Assembly (NCBI GenBank): GCA_021205485.1
Contig: JAJPXK010000194.1
Span: 1 to 19,149 of the forward strand
Direction: 5' to 3'
From: Clostridia bacterium
GTDB taxonomy: Bacteria > Bacillota > Clostridia > Christensenellales > Borkfalkiaceae
Length of the DNA stretch: 19,149 nt
The position numbers were made by a program, and so were the translations under genes. The notes under the pieces are model-generated. The model was not told the DNA's origin, made no database searches, and saw only the letters and a program-made list of their open reading frames with translations. This document shows positions 1 to 6,338 of this stretch, piece by piece; within the stretch, counting starts at the first letter, position 1, and each line of letters opens with the position of its first letter.

Positions 1-100
1 TTTATTGATTTTTTAGGTATTTTGCCTCGATTTTAGCCCTATTTTAAATCGTGTACCAAAATGTACCAACCCATTTTAAAAGGGCTTCAACCTCAAAATT

Positions 101-135
101 TAAGCACCGCCTAAGCGGTGCTTATGTCTTTTTTT
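101..135 (+). terminator. Rho-independent terminator, probably bidirectional
   Basis: A perfect 10-bp stem (TAAGCACCGC at 101-110, GCGGTGCTTA at 115-124) with loop CTAA is followed after four bases by seven T residues (129-135). The T tract fits a plus-strand transcript entering from left of the window. No reading frame stays open at positions 1-100, so such a gene must end outside. The hairpin also lies about 57 nt past the stop of the minus-strand ATPase, but on that strand its tail is weak (AAATTTTG). Confidence 0.75.
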
Positions 136-180
136 ATATTAAATTTTATTATTACCTTAACAGCAATATATGTTTTATAT

Positions 181-1500
181 TTAGTATTGCGTCAACAGAA
201 AGGCAAGATACAAAGGTAACGTCAGTATTCTATCTGCCCTGCCAATGTTATATTGCCCTAATTTTATAGCGCCGTCAACGTGGTATTTTTCGGGGTGAGA
301 TAAAATAGTTTTAGTACTTTTTGTATTGCCTGTGGTTGATTTTACTTCTACAAGATAACAGCCGCCTTTATATCGCATAACAAAATCAATTTCGAGTCCC
401 GAATCTTTGTGGTAGTAATAGAGTTTCCTTCCCATCTTCGTAAACACGTCTGCAATCAGATTTTCAAAGATAGCCCCCTTGTAACCATACAAATTGCCCT
501 GCAAAATGTCGTATTGAGTACCGTCTTCAAGCATACTTACAAACAAGCCAGTGTCGTTCATATATACCTTAAAAATATCTTGTATGGAATTACCGTCCAA
601 CGGCAATTCGGGTAATTCAAGATTGTAACAGCGTGAAACTATGTTAGCATCTTCTATCCACTGCAAACTGCCTGCAAATTTTGCCGCCGTTCCACCCTTT
701 TTAACGACGGAATATTGAAACTTTTTATTCTCTTTGCTTAATTGTTTGGGTATGGACTGAAAACACTCCCTTATAAGCGGCTTATCCTTGTCTTCGGCGT
801 ATTTTACCATATCATCTTCGTAAGAATATATGATATTGCGCTGAATCTGGAGAACGGTATTCATCTGCTTTGTATCTATAAAGTTTTGTACGACTTCAGG
901 CATACCACCTATTACGGTATACTGTAGAAAAAGCTGCTGCATCCTGCTGTGTAATGCTTCGGGTATGGGCGTTTCATTTTGCAGGCACTCTTTTAGTTTA
1001 TTTATAACCTGATCGCCTATTCCATTTGCCCAGAGAAACTCCTCAAAATCAAGCGGCTTCATTTCAACAAGCGTTTCCGAGCCGACAGGAACAGACTTTG
1101 GTTGCTTTCCGTATCCCTTTACGCCGAGAAGAGAACCCGTACATATTACATCAAATCTGCCGTCTTCCTTAAAAAATTTTAAAGAAGTACGCGCTTCGGG
1201 ACAATCCTGAATTTCGTCAAGTATTATCACCGTCTTACCCGTTTCAAATATGGCTTTATCGCCAAGCAGGGCAGACATAAGAATGGTAAGGTTATCTACT
1301 TCCAGAGAGCCGTCAAAAATTTTAATATAATCGGGATTTTTTACAAAGTTTAAATATACAACGTGGTCATAATTTTTTTCGGCAAAATCAAGCACAGAAA
1401 AAGTTTTCCCGCATTGACGTTGCCCTTTTATGACAAGCGGAGTCTTTTTAGGTGTATTTTTCCAATTTACAAGGATATCTTCAATTTTCCTTTTCAGCAT
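181..1500 (-). CDS. AAA ATPase of the DUF4143 type with C-terminal nuclease-like domain
   Basis: A 439-aa protein. The N-terminal P-loop domain has Walker A GQRQCGKT (residues 26-33), Walker B VIILDE (91-96) and a sensor-like CTGSLLG (120-126). The C-terminal DUF4143 half has a PD-(D/E)XK-like pattern: D372 in GLEIDFV, then E385 and K387 in VEVKS. The length is normal for this family, which is common and often multi-copy in Clostridia and Bacteroides. Its cellular role is unknown; defence, toxin-antitoxin or mobile-element functions have been proposed. The ATG at 1500 is supported by AGAGG seven bases upstream and by a consensus promoter at 1532-1560. It stands alone, and nothing in the sequence links it to the sugar operon. 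The family call is firm; any function is not. Confidence 0.92.
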   Translation of the reverse strand: MLKRKIEDILVNWKNTPKKTPLVIKGQRQCGKTFSVLDFAEKNYDHVVYLNFVKNPDYIKIFDGSLEVDNLTILMSALLGDKAIFETGKTVIILDEIQDCPEARTSLKFFKEDGRFDVICTGSLLGVKGYGKQPKSVPVGSETLVEMKPLDFEEFLWANGIGDQVINKLKECLQNETPIPEALHSRMQQLFLQYTVIGGMPEVVQNFIDTKQMNTVLQIQRNIIYSYEDDMVKYAEDKDKPLIRECFQSIPKQLSKENKKFQYSVVKKGGTAAKFAGSLQWIEDANIVSRCYNLELPELPLDGNSIQDIFKVYMNDTGLFVSMLEDGTQYDILQGNLYGYKGAIFENLIADVFTKMGRKLYYYHKDSGLEIDFVMRYKGGCYLVEVKSTTGNTKSTKTILSHPEKYHVDGAIKLGQYNIGRADRILTLPLYLAFLLTQY

Positions 1501-1531
1501 ATCCGCACCTCTTTTTACTATCTACGGATAT

Positions 1532-1560
1532 AGTATAACACAGTACTGAAACTTTTTCAA
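1532..1560 (-). promoter_or_regulatory. Sigma-A-type promoter of the DUF4143 ATPase
   Basis: On the minus strand, TTGAAA (1555-1560) and TATACT (1532-1537) are separated by exactly 17 nt. The start of transcription would fall near 1525, about 25 nt before the ATG at 1500, with AGAGG in between. The -35 box is part of the inverted repeat TGAAA-AAG-TTTCA (1547-1559), which recurs upstream. Confidence 0.8.
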
Positions 1561-1636
1561 GGGACTTTTAATAAAATTTTGAAACTTTTTCAAACGACTT
1601 TTTTGTTCATAAAGGCAATTTTTTCAAACGAGTTTT
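1547..1636. repeat. Three direct repeats with 33-34 bp spacing over and upstream of the ATPase promoter
   Basis: Plus-strand TGAAACTTTTTCAA occurs at 1547-1560 and 1580-1593. A diverged form (GCAATTTTTTCAA) lies at 1615-1627. Each is followed by a version of RCGASTTTT. The spacings are 33 and 34 bp. The copy nearest the gene contains the -35 box, so the array could be a set of binding sites for a regulator. That role is inferred; the repeats themselves are read directly. Confidence 0.7.
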
Positions 1637-1772
1637 GCTGCTATTTATCGTAAAGCAAGCATTATTGTGAATATTATATTCTATTTACCAAAAAGCTGTC
1701 AAAAAGTAATTTCGATAAACAGAACCTGCGCGGCATATCATTTACGCCAGGATTTGTGACATATTTATGCCA

Positions 1773-1798
1773 GATTACTGCCAAATTTGGCAGTAATC
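1773..1798. repeat. Perfect 26-bp palindrome
   Basis: GATTACTGCCAAA at 1773-1785 is followed directly by its exact reverse complement at 1786-1798, with no spacer. It could be a regulator site, a cruciform, or the joined or remnant end of a mobile element. It is not followed by a T tract, so it is not a terminator. Confidence 0.85.
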
Positions 1799-1847
1799 AC
1801 TTCAGCACTGCACAACCTGTCATCTTGATTTTCCATAAATATTTATA

Positions 1848-1897
1848 CGCCATTTATTCCGCCATTTCTAACATTTAAACCGCCATTTATTCCGCCA
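1848..1897. repeat. Direct repeat pair, 17-bp unit, 33-bp period
   Basis: CGCCATTTATTCCGCCA occurs identically at 1848-1864 and 1881-1897. On the minus strand the unit reads as short ATG-GCG-GAA-TAA blocks. Function unknown; multi-repeat termini of IS21-like elements are one possibility. Confidence 0.8.
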
Positions 1898-1986
1898 ACT
1901 TCGGCGATTTTTTTAGCTACCATCCTTTTTTAGCTAAAAAATTATACGAATTTATATACTCTATAAAAGGAGAACCAACGTATTAT

Positions 1987-2074
1987 CTAAAAAATGGGCG
2001 ACTTTATATCACAAATTTACTAAAAAATGAGCGAGTTTATACTTGGTTTTACCTAAAAAATGAGCCACTATGTA
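1987..2074. repeat. Three direct repeats with exact 33-bp period
   Basis: The units begin at 1987, 2020 and 2053. Each starts with CTAAAAAATG and continues as RGCSASTWTRTA with a few differences. In one frame each unit gives TAA-AAA-ATG followed by about nine codons and the next TAA. The three minimal frames, MGDFISQIY, MSEFILGFT and MSHYVFH, are therefore strung together with a lysine codon between stop and start. An AAAGGAG stretch lies about 20 nt before the first ATG. Read on the minus strand, the GGCTCATTTTTTAG-like units resemble the multi-copy end repeats of IS21-family elements, from memory of the family. Confidence 0.75.
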
Positions 2075-2081
2075 TTTCATT

Positions 2082-2113
2082 GAAAATTATCGCCCATTTG
2101 GGCGGTAATTTTC
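2082..2113 (-). terminator. Hairpin downstream of the 107-aa gene, possible terminator
   Basis: Fifteen-base arms (GAAAATTATCGCCCA at 2082-2096 and TGGGCGGTAATTTTC at 2099-2113) pair with one mismatch around a 2-nt centre. It lies 21 nt past the minus-strand stop at 2135. On that strand the only T run (TTTT) is inside the closing stem, so termination efficiency is uncertain. Confidence 0.5.
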
Positions 2114-2134
2114 AGTAGTCTTGCATAGATAAAA

Positions 2135-2458
2135 TCAAATCCTATTTGCGCAAATAAAAGCAACCGTTTCCAGTAATTCATCGCTGAAATCTTCAAGGTC
2201 ATCCATGCATATCACGCCCTCATTTATGAACGACACAATATTTGCGATCATCTCGGATTTTGCAAGTCGGATTTGAACGCCTGAACTTTTCTTGTCCTCT
2301 CTTATACGCTTATCCAATGCCCAAAATTTTTCCGATGGCTCCCCTGTACCATTTAATATTGCGGTGTATTCTTTTATAAGCGTACCCATATATTTTTCCT
2401 GCCAATCGCCGATTTTATTTCTGAAAAGTTTCCAATCATTATCCGTGAAATTCTGCAT
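2135..2458 (-). CDS. Conserved hypothetical small helical protein, 107 aa
   Basis: A charged, probably all-helical, soluble protein without signal peptide or membrane segment. It starts MQNFTDNDWKLFRNKI and has an acidic C-terminal stretch (MDDLEDFSDELLETV). It resembles, from memory, small proteins of unknown function common in gut Clostridia, but no domain with a known role was recognised. The ATG at 2458 has only a weak AAGAG about ten bases upstream. It lies 93 nt after the stop of the AlbA_2-type gene and may be co-transcribed with it, although a 27-bp palindrome separates them. The coding call rests on its open frame, its codon use and the absence of any better frame. Function unknown. 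Confidence 0.72.
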   Translation of the reverse strand: MQNFTDNDWKLFRNKIGDWQEKYMGTLIKEYTAILNGTGEPSEKFWALDKRIREDKKSSGVQIRLAKSEMIANIVSFINEGVICMDDLEDFSDELLETVAFICANRI

Positions 2459-2507
2459 GTATCATTATCTCTTATTCTTATTTATTCGGCATAGTTCATT
2501 ATTTATT

Positions 2508-2534
2508 AATTCGCCACGCACTGCGTAACGAATT
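2508..2534. repeat. 27-bp imperfect palindrome between the AlbA_2-type and 107-aa genes
   Basis: AATTCGCCACGCA (2508-2520), C, TGCGTAACGAATT (2522-2534). The two arm differences become G-U pairs in a minus-strand transcript, giving a stable hairpin about 18 nt after the stop at 2552. No T tract follows on either strand. The flanking AT-rich ATAGTTCATTATTTATTAAT is typical of dispersed intergenic repeats seen in Clostridia, so it may be one copy of a genome-wide family. Confidence 0.6.
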
Positions 2535-2551
2535 AAAGAATAACTTATATT

Positions 2552-3916
2552 TTATTTCTCTTCACTTACTTCCCAATAACCTGTTTTATCAGAACCTATG
2601 CGTCGTATTATTCCCTTATCTTTCAATGCTTTAATATGTTTTGCGACCATACGAATAGATATACTTAACCGCTCTGATATTTCCTGCCTGGTTATATTTG
2701 GTGTTTGAATAATTAAATTTAATACCTTTTGTTGCGCCATAGTAATTTTACAGGGAACTTTATCAGGAACTTTACAGTGAACCTCCTGTTCACTGTTACC
2801 GTTCATTGCATCAGCTTTTGCCCGGTCTAAAATGTTATACGGCAATATACACTGGATGAACGACGAACCGAAATGATATGCTTCCTTGCCATATTTTTTG
2901 ACTACGGTGGGCACACCCTTGCCGGACTGCTCCATATAATGAAGTTGCATAAATATCTTTGCGAATTCGTCATTTACGGGTCGGCTGACTCCTGCAAAAA
3001 ACTCTTCTTCCGTCATTCCCCTTTTAAGCAGTCCGTGGGATATTATTTCAACTCTATCCGCAAATCCATAAATAGCAGGCGGCGTCTGTTCAACCCAAAG
3101 GTTATGACACACCGCATTATACCACGCCTCCCTGAAAGCCGCTTCATCAAAGTACGGGGTATCAACACGCTCGCTGGCGGTAATATTCGTCTGTACAATA
3201 TTAAGGATATTTAAAGCGTAATCAAGGGCATCATCCATTTGCTTAAAGATACACCCCGCAGGGAACTCTTTGCGCGAAATAAATTCTGTCTTGTCCTTTC
3301 CTCTGAACCTTACTACCTTTATAGACGTATCATTCTGGTCTGAAAGTAAAAACGCTAAATAGTTATACTGCCCGCCGCTGTTACGCAGGTTATAATTCTG
3401 CTCAAAAGCCGTTTCATTGTAATGAACATCTTTAAATGTAAGAATAGTTTTAAACTGCGAAAACGTCAAATCAAAACGGGGACTTGCTTTTTCCACCATT
3501 GTCTTTTCAGGAATGTACAAATAAGAAACAAACTGTTTTTCTATCTGTTCTTCCGTCATACTGCGATTGCTGGTACCTATACGCATATAGCAGCCGTTTG
3601 CGCTTCTGCCATACTTTTTAATATAATAAAGAGCGTTACCCTTATTTACCTTTACTTCTACTACCTGTTTGCCGTCTACAAATTTAGTTCCAAGTTCTAT
3701 ATATTCCTGCGGGTTGGGTAAAATTTGCGTGGTTATAATATCGGCTATGCGTTTAAGCACTTCATCTGTGTTCTCCACTCCCGTTACGCTTCCGTCATCT
3801 TCCACACCGATATAGATTGTCCCCGCCTTTGTATTGAGAAAAGCAACAAGTGATTTTTCAAACCCGTCGTTTAAAACTCTTTTCAATTCTACGGTATCTG
3901 TCTCTGTAAACTTCAT
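2552..3916 (-). CDS. AlbA_2 (Schlafen-type) DNA-binding, GHKL ATPase and winged-helix regulator
   Basis: A 454-aa protein. Residues 1-130 form an AlbA_2 domain, with ELKR (10-13), FLNTKAG (26-32) and IGVEDDGSVTGV (36-47). Residues about 255-360 match the HATPase_c_4 region of divergent AAA-4 proteins: FREAWYNAVCHN (261-272), DRVEIISHG (287-295) and SGKGVPTVVKKYG (331-343). Residues about 390-450 are a winged helix-turn-helix (ITRQEISERLSIS, then YWEV near the end). Such proteins are often annotated as putative transcriptional regulators or, loosely, as RecG-like helicases; no helicase motifs are seen here. The ATG at 3916 is preceded by GGAG with five-base spacing and by a near-perfect promoter. 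The target is unknown. Confidence 0.88.
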   Translation of the reverse strand: MKFTETDTVELKRVLNDGFEKSLVAFLNTKAGTIYIGVEDDGSVTGVENTDEVLKRIADIITTQILPNPQEYIELGTKFVDGKQVVEVKVNKGNALYYIKKYGRSANGCYMRIGTSNRSMTEEQIEKQFVSYLYIPEKTMVEKASPRFDLTFSQFKTILTFKDVHYNETAFEQNYNLRNSGGQYNYLAFLLSDQNDTSIKVVRFRGKDKTEFISRKEFPAGCIFKQMDDALDYALNILNIVQTNITASERVDTPYFDEAAFREAWYNAVCHNLWVEQTPPAIYGFADRVEIISHGLLKRGMTEEEFFAGVSRPVNDEFAKIFMQLHYMEQSGKGVPTVVKKYGKEAYHFGSSFIQCILPYNILDRAKADAMNGNSEQEVHCKVPDKVPCKITMAQQKVLNLIIQTPNITRQEISERLSISIRMVAKHIKALKDKGIIRRIGSDKTGYWEVSEEK

Positions 3917-3942
3917 ACGTTCTCCGCCGCTCTTTTTTTATA

Positions 3943-3971
3943 ATTATAACATTTATATCAGCAAATTTCAA
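3943..3971 (-). promoter_or_regulatory. Near-consensus sigma-A promoter of the AlbA_2-type gene
   Basis: Minus-strand TTGAAA (3966-3971) and TATAAT (3943-3948) are separated by 17 nt. The predicted start is near 3936, giving a leader of about 20 nt that contains the GGAG ribosome binding site. It separates this gene from the sugar operon upstream. Confidence 0.85.
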
Positions 3972-4062
3972 GATTTTGAATACTGGATTTCTATCATTCC
4001 TTTTATTCGTTACCAAACTTTATATCTCTTAAAATTTATGAATATTTTTTTACAAACCTAAC

Positions 4063-4094
4063 TTTAAGGGAAGTTCAGTAGAACTCCCCTTAAA
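4063..4094 (-). terminator. Hairpin at the end of the starch operon, possible terminator
   Basis: TTTAAGGGAAGTTC (4063-4076), loop AGTA, and GAACTCCCCTTAAA (4081-4094) form a 14-bp stem with one mismatch. That mismatch is a G-U pair in the minus-strand RNA. It lies 85 nt past the stop at 4179 and before the next promoter. A true T tract is missing on both strands, so the hairpin may instead protect the 3' end or work with a factor. The 80 nt between it and the stop hold nothing recognisable. Confidence 0.5.
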
Positions 4095-4178
4095 AATGAT
4101 CTGCTAAATTATTATATTTTTGGCTTGTACGTCTTTACCATTATTTCTCGCTATTGTAATATATAAATATACTAATAC

Positions 4179-6338
4179 TTAATTATAAAAATAGTAACTT
4201 GCTTCTCCTGTAGAGTTTGTTGGCGTTGTATATACATGGTTGCTACCGCTTTCCCAGACAACATTACCATCAGAATCTTTTTTGATAAATTTAAATTCTA
4301 TTTCCGTCCCTGCTGGTAGCGAAATATCAAAAAACCAATTCGGGTATTCTGCAATACTGCTTGTCGCGTTAAAAAATGCTCCTACTGCTTTATCAGTATC
4401 CCAGTTACCAAGTTCAACACAGTTGCCTACCACATATATATTTTGACCGTATTCGGTATACGCCTCCTGACAAATTAGTCTTACCGCCACCTGACTTGCC
4501 GTCAATACCTTATATTGCGCATAATCTGAAACGCTATCGCCTGACGAGGTTGTTACCACTATACTATAATATCCAGCAGAAACATCAGGGACAACGAATT
4601 TTATACAGCTATCTGACCACGAAGAAATTGTTGCCGCCGTTGTGCCGAAATTAACACTTCCTGCTGCACTTCCAAAACCGCAACCTGTAATAGTTACTGT
4701 ATTGCCAGCAATACCAATTAAGGGGTCAATATTTCCTATTTCAGGACCATCTTCCGAATTTGCTACATATTGCCATACAGCACATTGCCCCGCACCAAGA
4801 TAATAACTTGATATTGCACCATCACTTACGGTAAGAGTCCCGCCGCCGCAAATATTTTCAAGTATATCACCATATGAACCATCAGGCAAAGCAGTCAATG
4901 CGCCTGTTATGCTGTATCCCTGCGTGGAACTTCTGTTCACAGCTGTATATAAAACACTGTTACCGAAGGTTCTTTCATAAACCAATACATCGCTGTTTAT
5001 CCAACGTTCGGTAGTTGTTCCATATGCGGCAGCAGGATTATTCTTTCTTATTGGAGCAAGTTTGGATATTATCTGATATGCCGTTGTTGACGTACTAAAC
5101 GAAGGCATATCAGCTCTGTTATCTGGGTCTGAAGAACCAGTCGAATATTGCTCTGAGCCATAATAAATAGTAGGTATTCCGCTTGAAGTCATCTGTATTA
5201 CATATGCCATATCGACACTACTTGATGAACTGCTTGAAAGAGTCATAAATCTGGATATATCGTGATTATCTATAAACGTAACCTGGTCGCAAATCTCGTT
5301 GTAGTCGCTTTCGGTTGCTTCTATCACGCTGTATAACTGCCGCATAGTCATATCCTGCGTTCCCAAAGCACTGCGTATAGCGTTAGCGAAACGGTAATCT
5401 AAAACGCTCATACCGCTTTCGTTTGCAAAATATTCCATCTGTGAATCGCTGTCCGTACTGCCGCTGTACCACTCGCCGAATACGAAAACATTGTGCTCCT
5501 CGTAAATACTGCTGAGCCAATTTGTCTGCCAGCCCATAGGCATATGCTTTACCGCATCAACGCGGATACCGTCCACGCCGTAATCAAGCCATAAATCTAT
5601 GGCGTCCTTCAGATATTCGTCCACGGTGGAATTCATCTGGTTTAAATCAGCAAGCCCGTAAAGGCTGTGATATATACCGTTTTCCCAGGAAGAATCGTTT
5701 ACCCATTCCTCGTGGTTAAAAATTCCTTCCGTGTCGTTACTGTACGTGACTACCAATTCGCCGTCGCGGTATAACGCGCCGTCTTCGGGGAATACCATAT
5801 CGCCGTACTCCGCCGTGGACGTATGGTTCGGCGCGAAGTCGATGACCACTTTAATTCCGTTTGCGTGGGCGGTTTCTATCAAGGTCTTGAAATCGTCAAC
5901 GGAGCCGAAGTACTCGTTAATCCTGAAATAGTCCTTCGCCCAATAGCCGTGGTAGGCGGCGCTGTTGTTTGACGGGTCTATCGAGGTTATATTCTCCACG
6001 GGCGAGGAAATCCATATTGCCGTAATGCCCAAGCCCGTCAAATAGCCGTCGTTGATTTTTTTCGTAATGCCCGCCCAGTCGCCGCCGTGATATTTGCGGT
6101 TATCCGTTGTATCGTATAGCTCGCCCGTCGGGTTATTGCTTGTATCGCCGTCAAAAAACCTGTCCGTTACTATCTGATATATTGTATCAGTGGAAAAACT
6201 TGCCGAGTTCGCCACGTCGGAATCGGCGATGCCCTCTGCGCTGTCCGTACCGCAGCCGAACGACGGCAAAATCATAACGGCAGTAAAAACAAACAAGCAC
6301 AGCCACAATATAATTTTTTTGAAATTCGTCTTAATCAT
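4179..6338 (-). CDS. Exported GH13 cyclodextrin glucanotransferase-like enzyme with IPT and CBM20 domains
   Basis: A 719-aa protein from the ATG at 6338. An in-frame GTG at 6341 is also possible. Both overlap the phosphorylase stop, so translation is probably coupled. After a signal sequence with C29, the layout is that of CGTase: A/B barrel (about 50-445), domain C (to about 530), IPT/TIG domain D (about 535-612) and CBM20 domain E (about 616-719). GH13 regions are DFAPNH (H172), GIRVDAVKH (nucleophile D261), FGEW (acid/base E289) and FIDNHD (D360). Tyr227 matches the central aromatic residue of CGTases, and the insertion known from maltogenic amylase is absent. CBM20 keeps W646 and W695. 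It should transglycosylate or degrade starch outside the cell. An alpha-amylase of GH13_2 is the alternative. GC content drops sharply in the 3' half. Confidence 0.9.
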   Translation of the reverse strand: MIKTNFKKIILWLCLFVFTAVMILPSFGCGTDSAEGIADSDVANSASFSTDTIYQIVTDRFFDGDTSNNPTGELYDTTDNRKYHGGDWAGITKKINDGYLTGLGITAIWISSPVENITSIDPSNNSAAYHGYWAKDYFRINEYFGSVDDFKTLIETAHANGIKVVIDFAPNHTSTAEYGDMVFPEDGALYRDGELVVTYSNDTEGIFNHEEWVNDSSWENGIYHSLYGLADLNQMNSTVDEYLKDAIDLWLDYGVDGIRVDAVKHMPMGWQTNWLSSIYEEHNVFVFGEWYSGSTDSDSQMEYFANESGMSVLDYRFANAIRSALGTQDMTMRQLYSVIEATESDYNEICDQVTFIDNHDISRFMTLSSSSSSSVDMAYVIQMTSSGIPTIYYGSEQYSTGSSDPDNRADMPSFSTSTTAYQIISKLAPIRKNNPAAAYGTTTERWINSDVLVYERTFGNSVLYTAVNRSSTQGYSITGALTALPDGSYGDILENICGGGTLTVSDGAISSYYLGAGQCAVWQYVANSEDGPEIGNIDPLIGIAGNTVTITGCGFGSAAGSVNFGTTAATISSWSDSCIKFVVPDVSAGYYSIVVTTSSGDSVSDYAQYKVLTASQVAVRLICQEAYTEYGQNIYVVGNCVELGNWDTDKAVGAFFNATSSIAEYPNWFFDISLPAGTEIEFKFIKKDSDGNVVWESGSNHVYTTPTNSTGEASYYFYN

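Larger units (their letters stand above)
1637..2134. other. AT-rich intergenic stretch with repeats and palindromes, no gene seen
   Basis: About 500 nt without a supportable coding region or RNA gene. It contains a perfect 26-bp palindrome (1773-1798), a 33-bp-period repeat pair (1848-1897), a perfect 16-bp palindrome TTTTTTAGCTAAAAAA (1926-1941), a three-copy 33-bp-period array (1987-2074) and a 15-bp-arm hairpin (2082-2113). There is a small hairpin CGCC/GGCG at 1894-1907 followed by seven T residues on the plus strand, with no upstream plus-strand gene to terminate. The mix suggests decayed ends of mobile elements, but no transposase remnant was recognised. Confidence 0.6.

Noticed and set aside
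51..269. Plus-strand 72-codon open frame at the left edge
   Set aside because: It runs through the terminator hairpin and into the 3' end of the ATPase gene on the other strand.
1547..2074. Possible CRISPR array
   Set aside because: The repeats are 14-22 bp with about 11-20 bp between them, differ between sets, and spacers are too short; no cas gene is present.
1848..2113. Insertion sequence call
   Set aside because: End-like repeats are present, but no transposase or helper ATPase fragment could be recognised, so only repeats are annotated.
2552..3916. RecG-type helicase annotation
   Set aside because: No helicase motifs; AlbA_2, GHKL-like ATPase and winged helix explain the whole length.
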